Shown: piece by piece, positions 43,702-46,619 of the stretch
Numbering within the stretch: position 1 is the stretch's first letter
Layout: every line of letters begins with the position of its first letter
Source: Serinus canaria
Taxonomy: Eukaryota > Chordata > Aves > Passeriformes > Fringillidae
Assembly: GCF_022539315.1 (NCBI RefSeq)
Contig: NC_066317.1
Coordinates: forward strand, 70,415,190 to 70,479,189
Reading direction: 5' to 3'
Length of the DNA stretch: 64,000 nt
Program-made: the position numbers and the translations under genes
Notes under the pieces: generated by a model
What the model was told of the DNA's origin: nothing
Seen by the model: only the letters and a program-made list of their open reading frames with translations
Database searches by the model: none

Positions 43702-44072
43702 GTCCTGTTTTGGCTTTGGGGAGCACCAAAAATACCAACATTCCCTCCTCTCCTGCTTTCCTTGGGCTCCAGGCCACCCATTTTTAGCAGGGCCGTGTAT
43801 AAAAGGAACACCTACCCTACAATTTGATTGAAATACTTCCTGTAGCCATCTAAAGTTTCGTGCTGCAACAAAGAGAGAGGGAGCAGAGGTTAAAAGCCGG
43901 GTGGCCGAGGGCCAGGGGGGGGTGAGGGATGAGCCAGGGGCAGCAGGAGCCCCTGGGAATTGGGGATGGGGCTCCAGGACAGACTGACCATGTTGGAGGG
44001 AGGCTGCAGCACCAGCCGCGCTTGTTTTCTCCTCTGCTTCCTGTAGTAGCTCTCAAAGGTCTCCCGGGCCCC
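3739..44072 (-). CDS. EXOC6B: EXOC6B (exocyst complex component 6B / Sec15B), internal spliced segment, both ends outside window
   Basis: Sec15-family subunit of the octameric exocyst, which tethers secretory vesicles to the plasma membrane; Sec15 is the subunit that reads Rab GTPases on the vesicle (known of the family). Eleven exons with AG acceptors and GT donors join in frame (43989-44072, 43816-43862, 41165-41285, 37469-37540, 37063-37160, 35969-36074, 35000-35109, 30863-30974, 29185-29319, 26642-26821, 3739-3880) to give about 402 residues, near human 306-707. This covers most of the C-terminal helical region that includes the Rab-binding half. Stretches such as NRAYIDELWEMALSKT, LIVLFADTLQ, KFSEDLHLSSTEVDDM and EVRQLTLGAL fit EXOC6B; the paralogue EXOC6 differs at these places (family comparison from memory). 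Introns run from 126 bp to 22.8 kb. The 5' exons must lie beyond 64000 and the last exons before position 1. An optional microexon is listed separately. Confidence 0.97.
3918..4712. repeat. 45-bp minisatellite, about 17 copies
   Basis: Core CCACCAGAGAACTCCTCCAG followed by AGCAGCCAAAATTCCTCAGT. Begins about 38 bp 5' (transcript sense) of the exon k acceptor. Copies vary in length through small deletions. Confidence 0.95.
4925..5070 (-). mobile_element. CR1 LINE 3' fragment
   Basis: Reverse-complement CR1: GGAATGTTTGGGATGGAAGG, then CACTGTCCCAGGCTGCTCCA, then GTCCAACCTGACCTTGGACA. Confidence 0.8.
5330..5680. other. CpG-enriched intronic patch
   Basis: 5330-5460 carries many CpGs (GCGCGGAGTTTACGCCGCG, CGGCGTCGCCGG, ACCGCGGCACGGCAACG) against a CpG-poor intron. 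No exon or start found. Could be a regulatory element or simply unmethylated DNA. Confidence 0.35.
5875..6420 (-). mobile_element. CR1-like LINE fragment (second subfamily)
   Basis: Reverse-complement bird CR1 features: CAGGAGGGACCCACAGGATG, CCTGGAGCTCTGGCAGCC, CATTCCCTGGGAGCCTGGGC and CTCCCCTGAGCCTCCTCTGC in order. Differs from the abundant subfamily starting at 6444. Confidence 0.65.
6444..6800 (-). mobile_element. CR1 LINE 3' copy, abundant local subfamily
   Basis: Starts GGAATGGTTTGGGTTGGAT and includes CCAGCCAGCAATTCCTTGCC and CCTGTCCCTCTGTCCCTTGT, ending near CCCTTCTCCAGGGGAACA. The same block recurs at least eight times in the window. Confidence 0.9.
6790..7052 (-). mobile_element. 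CR1-derived internal segment, copy A of a pair
   Basis: Includes AGATGAACTTCGTGAGCCTC, CAGGTCCCACTGGATGCCCT and CAGCAGGGGTCAGATCCACC. Nearly identical to 10005-10268. No reverse transcriptase frame is present. Confidence 0.65.
7053..7839. other. EXOC6B: Intronic sequence without recognised feature
   Basis: AT-richer than neighbours (7440-7800). No exon or known repeat seen. Confidence 0.5.
7840..7990. promoter_or_regulatory. Candidate enhancer with a 16-bp perfect palindrome
   Basis: Non-repetitive block with CpGs (GAGCGCGCGGCCGC) and the perfect palindrome CGCTGATATATCAGCG at 7935-7950, followed by CTAATAAG. Composition contrasts with the surrounding intron. Conservation not tested. Confidence 0.35.
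8203..9735. repeat. 27-bp minisatellite (with 18-bp variants), about 57 units
   Basis: Core AACCCTCCCAAAATCRTTAC with flanking CCACCCC or CTGCCCC. Unit lengths are multiples of 9, so frames stay open: this produces the 466-residue plus-strand frame beginning at 7978, a repeat of PPKIITHPN-type nonapeptides. Confidence 0.97.
9736..9905. promoter_or_regulatory. CpG-dense patch at the end of the 27-bp array
   Basis: About 20 CpGs in 170 bp (CGGCGGCGG, GCCGCCGTGGCCGTCGGG, GCCGGCCCCGCGCTAATTCC). No exon seen. Candidate regulatory element or small CpG island; weak call. Confidence 0.3.
10005..10268 (-). mobile_element. CR1-derived internal segment, copy B of a pair
   Basis: Matches 6790-7052 with few changes: GGATGAACTTCGTGAGCTTT, CCACTGGATGCCCTCCTTTC, CAGTTCTGGTCAGGAGGGAG. 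Confidence 0.65.
10727..11282. repeat. Minisatellite with 78-bp and 59-bp units, about 8 copies
   Basis: Common core GGAAGGATCCAGAAGGTTCC followed by CTGTGGCTCAAGGTGAC. Long units add ACTGCCCTCCCTGTGCCACC; short units drop it, so two nested forms alternate. Confidence 0.95.
11350..11560 (-). mobile_element. CR1-like fragment
   Basis: Reverse-complement CR1 order: ATCACAGAGGCTGGAAAAGC, CCAGGATCACCCAGTCCA, GAGTGCCACGTCCAGG, TCCCTGGGCAACCCC. Confidence 0.6.
11640..11815. promoter_or_regulatory. Candidate enhancer: cluster of TAAT-type sites
   Basis: Unique AT-rich island in GC-rich intron with CCCAATTAGGG, TTAATTAAGG (11709), CTCATTAAGG, AAATAAATAGCCATTAATC and TTAAC within 150 bp, the sort of homeodomain-site clustering seen in developmental enhancers. 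Conservation untested. Confidence 0.4.
11848..12115 (-). mobile_element. CR1 LINE 3' fragment
   Basis: Starts GTGGAATGGGTTGGGTTGG, continues CACTATCCCAGGGCGCTCCA. Confidence 0.7.
12155..12475. promoter_or_regulatory. Candidate AT-rich regulatory island
   Basis: Contains TCCAATTATTTT, GGGATTGATGCGATTAAGGA, GGAAATAATGAGCAATTG and no repeat. Weak call from composition only. Confidence 0.25.
12476..13696. other. EXOC6B: Intronic sequence with A/T runs, no gene seen
   Basis: Short poly-T (12660-12670) and poly-A tracts (12970-13000). Open frames here lack splice signals. Confidence 0.5.
13697..14330. repeat. 26-bp minisatellite, about 23 copies
   Basis: Core TCCTCAGCCTTGGACCCA then GGGGATGC or ATGGGATG, alternating with TCCTCAATCTTGGATCCA forms. 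The last copies are partly inverted (14270-14330: CAAGGCTGAGGAGAATCCCA). Confidence 0.93.
14331..15735. other. EXOC6B: Intronic sequence without recognised feature
   Basis: A-rich tract at 15120-15215. No exon or repeat family recognised; open frames on both strands are judged spurious. Confidence 0.5.
15738..15866. repeat. (GGTTTGGGAA)n decamer array
   Basis: About 13 decamers, some interrupted by an extra GGGAA. Followed directly by the pentamer array; same order as at 45165-45662. Confidence 0.97.
15867..15979. repeat. (GGGAA)n pentamer array
   Basis: About 22 perfect AAGGG pentamers, one strand purely purine. Could form triplex or quadruplex-like structures. Confidence 0.97.
16525..16780 (-). 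mobile_element. CR1 LINE 3' copy
   Basis: GGAATGGTTTGGGTGGGAAA, CAGGTGGATCCAAGCCCCAG, GGGGCAGCCACAGCAAATCT; truncated near 16780. Confidence 0.85.
16948..16985. repeat. Poly-A tract with G interruptions
   Basis: A-runs separated by GG; follows a small CpG-rich patch (16895-16925: CCGGCCGCGATCGGAGCGCG). Confidence 0.85.
17100..17320. promoter_or_regulatory. Candidate regulatory island
   Basis: Unique sequence with GCTGATTTATCGGGGC, GCCAATTACGGCAGC, GAAATTACTTTGCAATTATAATTCG. No repeat match. Conservation untested. Confidence 0.3.
17321..20069. other. EXOC6B: Long intronic stretch without recognised gene
   Basis: 2.7 kb of mixed sequence. No exon-like segment or tandem array noticed. 19290-19400 is AT-richer (CCTTAATGAAAGTAACG, CCAATTAAAGGAATAAATAC) and may be regulatory. 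Confidence 0.5.
20070..20225 (-). mobile_element. CR1 LINE 3' fragment
   Basis: GAGTGGTTTGGGATGGAAGG, CCCTGCCATGGCAGGGACAC, CAGGCTGCTCCAAGCCCCAT; close to the general CR1 3' consensus. Confidence 0.85.
20648..20677 (-). CDS. EXOC6B: Candidate EXOC6B cassette microexon, 30 bp, GQADVHSTMS
   Basis: Read on the minus strand inside the 22.8-kb intron between exons j and k, there is a good branch-point-like CTGAC about 22 bases before a pyrimidine-rich acceptor ending CTCTGTAG, then exactly 30 bases without a stop, then a consensus donor GTGAGT. The flanking junction is phase 0, and the 30 bases are phase 0, so inclusion would insert GQADVHSTMS between FTHLP and GKVAQ without disturbing the frame. 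UGC triplets occur upstream of the acceptor, as in neural microexons. The surrounding sequence is not a repeat. Seen: splice signals and phase. Inferred: that it is used, probably tissue-restricted. A chance decoy is possible. Confidence 0.6.
20890..21180 (-). mobile_element. CR1 LINE 3' copy
   Basis: CTGGAATGGGGTGGGTTGG followed by the local subfamily body (CCAATGTCCAGCCTGGCCTT, AGACAGCAATTCCTTGCCAA), ending about 21180. Lies about 210 bp upstream (transcript sense) of the candidate microexon. Confidence 0.88.
21400..21540. promoter_or_regulatory. Candidate AT-rich regulatory island
   Basis: Includes GTTCATGGCATTTTGCTTCC, GGCTTATAAATATTCC, TTCAAATAAAAACACAGG. Unique; composition-based call. 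Confidence 0.25.
21940..22200. promoter_or_regulatory. Candidate conserved non-coding element
   Basis: Non-repetitive AT-rich block: TTTGTTAACCTGACAG, GCTTAATGTCAACAAATCAG, CATTTACATTAACTTGTCC, CAATCAGCCATCAAAGACAA. Forkhead-, SOX- and homeodomain-like words are dense. Ends before a poly-T tract at 22219-22248. Confidence 0.4.
22330..22470. promoter_or_regulatory. Candidate conserved non-coding element
   Basis: Includes CCCATGTTAATGAGCCCCAC and AAATGTTAATTATGCTTTG, then CAGCCTTTCATTTGCTCC. Unique sequence between the poly-T tract and the 250-bp satellite. Confidence 0.35.
22640..24260. repeat. Large tandem repeat, about 250-bp unit, 5-6 copies, with a CR1-derived part
   Basis: The word GGTGGTGGAGGCCTCA recurs at 22852, 23100, 23691 and 23948, with diverged forms near 23438 and 24222. 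Each unit also has CACAATGCCTACTCCAAAGG and GATTCCTGCTTGAGCTCCAG. The stretch GGTGGTGGAGGCCTCATCTC to TTGATCCAGTTGAAGATCTC resembles a CR1 3' segment in sense orientation. Open frames across it are repeat translations. Confidence 0.88.
24261..26401. other. EXOC6B: Intronic stretch with two short open segments on the minus strand
   Basis: No confirmed exon. Two minus-strand segments (24765-24850, with EVQEMKVLSKAMKKMMEVF; 25600-25715, with KWLPQLCHQWDKLVKELI) look more protein-like than background but lack convincing splice sites. See findings. Confidence 0.4.
26642..26821 (-). CDS. EXOC6B: EXOC6B exon j (DARHAAEEEIYTNLNQ...)
   Basis: 180 bp, 60 codons, phase 0 at both ends: DARHAAEEEIYTNLNQKI to STFAVFTHLP. 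Acceptor CATTCCCAG, donor GTGAGC. The stretch WMAPEPGSRASDYL is more variable between species (human differs at several of these positions by memory), while both flanks are invariant. Only about 30 bp of non-repeat sequence separate the acceptor from the 34-bp minisatellite on its 5' side. Confidence 0.97.
26852..28195. repeat. 34-bp minisatellite, about 39 copies
   Basis: Core ACATGGGATGGGGGCTCCA then CACCACTGAGATCCC or AACCAGCAAAATCCT. At least three sequence classes of unit are intermixed. It abuts the 5' side of EXOC6B exon j. Plus-strand frames of 238-439 residues through it are artefacts. Confidence 0.97.
28425..28505 (+). mobile_element. CR1 LINE extreme 3' end
   Basis: GCTGATGATCCCTGGGGGTC and ATCAGAATATCCCGTGATCC match the CR1 3' terminus with its short terminal repeat motif. 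Confidence 0.6.
28506..28914. other. EXOC6B: Intronic sequence without recognised feature
   Basis: Nothing supported. Confidence 0.5.
28915..28990. promoter_or_regulatory. Candidate AT-rich element
   Basis: GGATTTATTTAAATAAGAAA, then CCTTTAGCTAATTAGGGC, then GCAAATTAAGG: TAAT-type words in a compact 75 bp, close to exon i. Confidence 0.3.
29185..29319 (-). CDS. EXOC6B: EXOC6B exon i (LVQIIINTTHLEKSC...)
   Basis: 135 bp, 45 codons, phase 0 at both ends: LVQIIINTTHLEKSCKFLEE through KLYGTTTFK. Acceptor CTCCCCAG, donor GTGAGC. One of the best conserved Sec15 segments. Confidence 0.97.
29320..30621. other. EXOC6B: Intronic sequence, exon i to exon h
   Basis: Short tandem-like AATTAGTAAC words at 30115-30165; otherwise no feature recognised. 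Confidence 0.5.
30622..30845 (-). mobile_element. CR1 LINE 3' copy
   Basis: Lacks part of the 5' end of the reverse block; has CAGGTGGATCCAACCTGGCC, AGCCACAGCAAATCTGGGAA, CCAGCCAGCAATTCCTTGCC. Reaches to within about 20 bp of exon h. Confidence 0.85.
30863..30974 (-). CDS. EXOC6B: EXOC6B exon h (SSTEVDDMIRKSTNLL...)
   Basis: 112 bp. It completes the serine, then 37 codons STEVDDMIRKSTNLL to KRKNVGLTE. Acceptor TTTGCAG, donor GTGGGA. A CR1 copy ends about 20 bp downstream of the donor in transcript sense. Confidence 0.97.
31384..31440 (-). mobile_element. CR1 LINE 3' terminal fragment
   Basis: ATCACAGAACCACGGAATGG and CCTGGGTTGGAAGGGATCTC only. Confidence 0.65.
31552..31960 (-). mobile_element. 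CR1 LINE 3' copy
   Basis: CAGAGTGGTTTGGGTTGG through TTCCAGGGGAACATTCCCAG; nearly full length for the local subfamily, with a deletion after CAGGGATCCAGGGATTCTCT. Confidence 0.9.
32336..32520 (+). mobile_element. CR1 LINE 3' copy, sense
   Basis: CCCAGATTTGCTGTGGCTGC, CAGTGCCCAAGGCCAGGCTG, GGGAGGTGTCCCTGC; truncated before the terminal motif. Confidence 0.85.
32521..33711. other. EXOC6B: Intronic sequence, exon h to exon g
   Basis: A-rich tract at 33120-33150. Very long minus-strand open frame (33204-34967) crosses this and a CR1 copy and is not supported as a gene. Confidence 0.5.
33712..34110 (-). mobile_element. CR1 LINE 3' copy
   Basis: Local subfamily body with CCCAGCAAATCTGGGAATTC and CCAGCCAGCAATTCCTTGCC, ending CTCCCAGCCTGGCTCCAGCC. 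Confidence 0.9.
34417..34438. repeat. Poly-A run (22 A)
   Basis: Uninterrupted A on the plus strand (poly-T in transcript sense). Confidence 0.95.
34728..34865 (+). mobile_element. CR1 LINE 3' end, sense
   Basis: GTGTCCAAGGCCAGGCTTGG, GGAAGGTGTCCCTG, CCCAACCCAAACCATCCTGG. Confidence 0.85.
35000..35109 (-). CDS. EXOC6B: EXOC6B exon g (QPFPKKFPFSEFVPKV...)
   Basis: 110 bp: 36 codons QPFPKKFPFSEFVPKV to KFSEDLHL plus two bases of a split serine. Acceptor TTTTCCAG, donor GTGGGC. FSEFVPKVYSQIKEF is the B-type form of this segment. Confidence 0.97.
35969..36074 (-). CDS. EXOC6B: EXOC6B exon f (TILDSDNYSPIPV...)
   Basis: 106 bp. It completes the arginine codon, then 35 codons TILDSDNYSPIPVSDEE to QDAELEK. 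Acceptor CTCCCAG, donor GTAAAT. The motif DSDNYSPIPV is shared by vertebrate Sec15B proteins. Confidence 0.97.
36248..36870 (-). mobile_element. CR1 LINE 3' copy, internally amplified
   Basis: Starts ATGGAATGGTTTGGGTGGGA and ends AACACTTCCAGCTCTCCCAG. A 40-bp piece of the CR1 itself is tandemly repeated inside it (36265-36570). Confidence 0.9.
36265..36570. repeat. 40-bp tandem repeat nested in a CR1 copy, 7 copies
   Basis: Core GGCAGGGACACCTAAATCCC then ACCCAGTGCCACCCATCCAT. The unit is the CR1 segment that normally occurs once, so the array arose by slippage after insertion. Confidence 0.95.
36895..36968 (+). mobile_element. CR1 LINE 3' terminal fragment, sense
   Basis: CCTGGATGGGCTTTGAGGTC and CCACCCAACCCATCCCATAA. 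Confidence 0.7.
37063..37160 (-). CDS. EXOC6B: EXOC6B exon e (GYGFPVNQLFEMLLEI...)
   Basis: 98 bp: 32 codons GYGFPVNQLFEMLLEI to KKWAGVF plus two bases of a split arginine codon. Acceptor CTCTGCAG, donor GTGAGA. It lies 308 bp from exon d. Confidence 0.97.
37469..37540 (-). CDS. EXOC6B: EXOC6B exon d (SYCSDPSLVLDLKN...)
   Basis: 72 bp, 24 codons, phase 0 at both ends: SYCSDPSLVLDL through LFADTLQ. Acceptor CTCTCCAG, donor GTACGC. The 5' flank (37590-38010) is a 41-bp minisatellite starting about 50 bp before the acceptor. Confidence 0.96.
37590..38012. repeat. 41-bp minisatellite, about 10 copies
   Basis: Core CCCCTCTGTGCCACCAGGGC then ACCGACAAACCCTGCCCTGAG; some units have ACTGCCCCAGCC instead. 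Lies just 5' of EXOC6B exon d. Confidence 0.95.
38064..38607. repeat. 9-bp array (GCTGATAAG)n, about 60 copies, GATA-factor-like
   Basis: Units are GCTGATAAG, GGTGATAAG, GCTGATAGG and GGTGATAGG. Most contain TGATAA or TGATAG, which fit the GATA-factor consensus WGATAR. Unit length 9 keeps frames open on both strands (repeat peptides, not genes). Confidence 0.97.
38735..38815. promoter_or_regulatory. Candidate AT-rich element next to the GATA array
   Basis: Two TTTAATATTTAC words 29 bp apart (ACATTTAATATTTACCTCTC and CTCATTTAATATTTACTG), then GATGGTAATGAAGC. Composition-based. Confidence 0.3.
38816..39589. other. EXOC6B: Intronic sequence without recognised feature
   Basis: Nothing supported. 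Confidence 0.5.
39590..40762. repeat. Duplicated block: 13-14 bp array plus unique spacer, repeated at 524-bp offset
   Basis: A spacer with CACCAGGAACCTTCTGGGGT and CAGGGATCCGTGTCCTTCTC appears at about 39605-39735 and again at 40130-40260. Each is followed by an array of CAGCCCATTTTTAGC / CAGCCCATTTCT words (39740-40010; 40270-40760). Confidence 0.93.
40015..40075 (+). mobile_element. CR1 LINE 3' terminal fragment
   Basis: GATGATCTCTAAGGGCCCCT and CCAACCCAAACCACTCTGGG. Confidence 0.75.
40762..40820 (+). mobile_element. CR1 LINE 3' terminal fragment
   Basis: GATGATCTCTAAGGTCCTCT and CCAACCCAAACCACCCTGGG; partner of the copy at 40015, so it belongs to the duplicated block. Confidence 0.75.
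41165..41285 (-). CDS. EXOC6B: EXOC6B exon c (FFVVEDHILHTTQG...)
   Basis: 121 bp. The first base completes the split glycine, then 40 codons from FFVVEDHILH to AALRTHS. Acceptor ATTCCAG, donor GTGAGT. The segment VNRAYIDELWEMALSK identifies the B paralogue. The intron on its 5' side begins with a 141-bp tandem repeat. Confidence 0.97.
41369..41670. repeat. 141-bp tandem repeat, 2+ copies
   Basis: CACGGGCTCTGGGGTGGGGT at 41369 and 41510, partial at 41651. Each unit includes CCAAGGGATTCATTCCCTCA and GGAGCTGGAACCTTCCCTGT. Confidence 0.93.
41735..42252. repeat. 21-bp minisatellite, about 24 copies
   Basis: Core CTGCAGGGAAAACTGCTTTAT with AATGC, ACATT and TCCTT variants. Unit is a multiple of three, so open frames (up to 330 residues) are repeat translations. 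Confidence 0.96.
42525..43575. repeat. 11-12 bp AT-rich array, about 1 kb
   Basis: Units ATTCCTAGAAA, ATTCATAGAAA, ATTCCCAGAAA, ATTCCCTGAAA, with AGCTCAGAA insertions every few units. Stop codons are frequent; no frames. Confidence 0.95.
43668..43700. repeat. Poly-T run (33 T)
   Basis: Uninterrupted T between the 11-bp array and exon b; poly-A in EXOC6B transcript sense. Confidence 0.95.
43816..43862 (-). CDS. EXOC6B: EXOC6B exon b (HETLDGYRKYFNQIVG)
   Basis: 47 bp encoding HETLDGYRKYFNQIV plus two bases of a split glycine codon. The acceptor is TTGTTGCAG and the donor GTAGGT. Only 126 bp of intron separate it from exon a, the shortest intron in the window. Because it is so short it is easily missed by gene finders. 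Confidence 0.95.
43989..44072 (-). CDS. EXOC6B: EXOC6B exon a (GARETFESYYRK...)
   Basis: 84 bp, 28 codons, phase 0 at both ends. It begins GARETFESYY and ends LQPPSNM. The acceptor is TTTTCCAG and the donor is GTCAGT (a weaker but normal form). It has the basic run RKQRRKQAR typical of Sec15 proteins. It is the most 5' EXOC6B exon in the window; I searched the plus side to 64000 for the preceding DFSPVYRCLHIYSVL exon and did not find it, so the upstream intron exceeds 19.9 kb. Confidence 0.96.
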
Positions 44073-44137
44073 CTGGAAAACAGGAAAGGGTCATTACAAC
44101 CCTGAGGATGTGCAGGAAGAGGTCACTGGGAATGTAA

Positions 44138-44480
44138 ATCATGGAATCGCTGAGCTTGGAAAAGCCCTCTGAGATCTGGGAGTCCAACCATGCCCAGCAC
44201 AGCCAGGGCCACCACGGCCCCTGTCCCCGAGTGTCACAGCCACAGGGCTGGGAATCCCCCAGGGATGGGCACTCCAAACCTCCCTGGGCACTGCCAGGGC
44301 CTGAGCCCCCTTTCCATGGAGAAATTCCTGGGATGCCCACCCAGACCCTCCCCTGGGGCCGTTCCCTCTGCTCCTGTCCCTGTTCCCTGGAGCACAGCCC
44401 GACCCCCCGGCTGTCCCCTCCTGGCAGGAGCTGTGCAGAGCCACAAGGTCCCCCTGAGCCTCCTCTGCTCCAGGCTGAGC
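44138..44480 (-). mobile_element. CR1-like fragment
   Basis: ATGGAATCGCTGAGCTTGG, GAGTCCAACCATGCCCAGC, GGGCACTGCCAGGGCCTGAG, CTGAGCCTCCTCTGCTCCAG; its end runs into the 31-bp array. Confidence 0.75.
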
Positions 44481-44762
44481 CCCTGCCCAGCTCCTCAGGG
44501 ATTCTCCAGCCCCTGCCCAGCTCCCTCAGGGATTCTCCAGCCCCTGCCCAGCTCCCTCAGGGATTCTCCAGCCCCTGCCCAGCTCCCTCAGGGATTCTCC
44601 AGCCCCTGCCCAGCTCCCTCAGGGATTCTCCAGCCCCTGCCCAGCTCCCTCAGGGATTCTCCAGCCCCTGCCCAGCTCCCTCAGGGATTCTCCAGCCCCT
44701 GCCCAGCTCCCTCAGGGATTCTCCAGCCCCTGCCCAGCTCCTCAGGGATTCTCCAGCCCTGT
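44475..44762. repeat. 31-bp minisatellite, about 9 copies
   Basis: Core CTCCCTCAGGGATTCTCCAG then CCCCTGCCCAG. Starts at the end of a CR1 copy whose own words (GAGCCCCTGCCCAGCTCC) seed the unit. Confidence 0.96.
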
Positions 44763-45164
44763 CCCAGCTCTGTCCCTGCCCTGGCCCTGCTCCAGCCCCT
44801 CCAGGGCTCTCCAGAGCTGTCCCAGCAGTGCCAGCACAGGGGACAAGGACACTGCCCTGCCCTGGCACTGCCACCACCCCCAGCTGGCACATTCCATGTC
44901 CAACCTTGTGTCCAAATGTGGAATTTTCCTCCCAGATTCCACTCAAGTATCAGAGCACAAAGAGTTGATCTGAACACACCGAGTCCCACCCCGAGTGCTC
45001 GGGCACTGGAACATTCCATGCCCAGTTCCTGGGATCCCCAGGGATGTGTCCAGCTGCTTCCTGAACCCCAGTCTGGACCAATGCTGGATTTCTTGCTCCA
45101 TGAAACATCCAGGGGTGGAGTCAGCACAGAGAATGAGGGACCAAAGACAGCACAGACACCAAGA

Positions 45165-45395
45165 GGGGAAGGGAAGGTTTGGGAAAGTTTGGGAAGGTTT
45201 GGGAAGGTTTGGGAAGGTTTGGGAAGGGAAGGTTTGGGAAGAGAAGGTTTGGGAAGGTTTGGGAAGGTTTGGGAAGGTTTGGGAAGGGAAGGTTTGGGGA
45301 AGGTTTGGGAAGGTTTGGGAAGGTTTGGGAAGGTTTGGGCATGGTTTGGGACGGTTTTGGGAAGGTTTGGGAAGGTTGGGAAGGTTTGGGAAGGG
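45165..45395. repeat. (GGTTTGGGAA)n decamer array
   Basis: About 22 decamers with interruptions; second instance of the array type at 15738. Confidence 0.96.
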
Positions 45396-45662
45396 AAGGG
45401 AAGGGAAGGTTTGGGAAGGTTGGGAAGGGAAGGGAAGGGAAGGGAAGGGAAGGGAAGGGACGGGAAGGAGGAAGGGAAGGGAAGGGAGGGAAGGGAAGGG
45501 ATGACGGGAAGGAAGGGAGGAAGGGAAGGGAAGGGAAGGAGAAGGGAAGGGAAGGGAAGGGAAGGGAAGGGAAGGGAAGGGAAGGGAAGGGAGGGAAGGG
45601 AAGGGAAGGGAAGGGAAGGGAAGGGAAGGGAAGGGAAGGGAAGGGAAGGGAAGGGAAGGGAA
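45396..45662. repeat. (GGGAA)n pentamer array
   Basis: About 50 pentamers with occasional GGAAGGAGG or GATGACGG interruptions; pure purine on the plus strand apart from these. Confidence 0.96.
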
Positions 45663-45664
45663 GG

Positions 45665-45770
45665 CAGCTGGGACAGGGCTTGGAGCGCCCTGGGACGGCT
45701 GAGGATTCCCTATCCATGGATGGGCCGTAAAGGTCCCTCCAACCCAGCCCTCCCGGGATTCTGTGAGCTC
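45665..45770 (+). mobile_element. CR1 LINE 3' end
   Basis: GACAGGGCTTGGAGCGCCCT, CCATGGATGGGCCGTAAAGG, CCGGGATTCTGTGA. Confidence 0.8.
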
Positions 45771-45771
45771 C

Positions 45772-45947
45772 AGGAGGTGTTTGGGGTACAGAACTCCAGG
45801 ATGTGTTTGGGGTACAGAATTCCAGGAGGTGTTTGGGGTGCAGAATTCCAGAATGGTTTTGTGTATAGCATTCCAGGATGTGTTTTGGGGTACAGAATTC
45901 CAGGATGTGTTTGGGGCACAGCATTCCAGGATGTGTTTGGGGCCCAT
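45772..45947. repeat. 26-27 bp minisatellite, 7 copies
   Basis: Core CAGGATGTGTTTGGGGTACA then GAATTC. Directly follows the CR1 3' end. Confidence 0.93.
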
Positions 45948-46319
45948 CCACCTCAAGACCACCCCGTAGCACTGGCAGAGACAAACTCTGAGCTCATTCC
46001 CCACCTTGCCGTGGCCCTGAGCGCCCGGAGGATCCCTGTGCCCAGAGCTGACCCCATTCCATGGCCATCCCCCCCGGGCTGGCCCCTCTGGGATGAGTTT
46101 TGCTCCCAGCCCAGCACCCCCACCCACCCCAGGGCCATCCAGCCTGGATGTTTCATCCCTGCCCATCCTCCCTCCTCCACACCCTCCCTGTTTTCTGTCT
46201 GAAACTGCATCACAAACATCTCAGGGAAGGGACAACGTCTTGCTTTGAACTCTTGGGAGCCAGGGGAGAGGAGAGGGGGGGGAAAAAAAAATAAAAACCA
46301 AACCAAAAAAACCCAACTC
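45948..46319. other. EXOC6B: Intronic sequence without recognised feature
   Basis: Short G- and A-rich runs at 46265-46310. Nothing else supported. Confidence 0.5.
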
Positions 46320-46470
46320 AGCCTCATTTGGAATTCACAAAACAAACAACATGCAACAACAAATATCACCTGAGCGAGGCACCAGCTGTCAACCTGCTCC
46401 TCTCCAGAAAATAAATTAATTAAAAGCAAAACCTGATGGTAATTTAATGATTCTCCAGCTGTTGTGGCAT
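46320..46470. promoter_or_regulatory. Candidate conserved non-coding element
   Basis: Unique AT-rich block: CCTCATTTGGAATTCACAAA, ACAACATGCAACAACAAATA, CACCAGCTGTCAACCTG, AAATAAATTAATTAAAAGC, GGTAATTTAATGATTC. E-box and TAAT words are close together. Conservation untested. Confidence 0.4.
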
Positions 46471-46619
46471 TACACAACCAGGCTGCCTCGGGATGCCCTC
46501 AGCTGCCAGGGGCTTGTGAGGAGCCAGAGCCTGACTTGCTCCTGGTGTTCTCCAAGGGCAGCTCCAGGCTCCAGGAATCCGCCCAGAGCTCTCCCACCTA
46601 ATTCTACCCTTCCCAAAGG

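Noticed and set aside
3739..44072. EXOC6 (Sec15A) instead of EXOC6B
   Set aside because: Segments such as VNRAYIDELWEMALSKT, LVLDLKNLIVLF, LHLSSTEVDDMIRKS and EAEVRQLTLGAL fit the B paralogue; EXOC6 has different residues at these places.
44190..46202. 670-residue plus-strand and 407-residue minus-strand open frames
   Set aside because: Both are translations of a CR1 fragment, a 31-bp array and (GGGAA)n.
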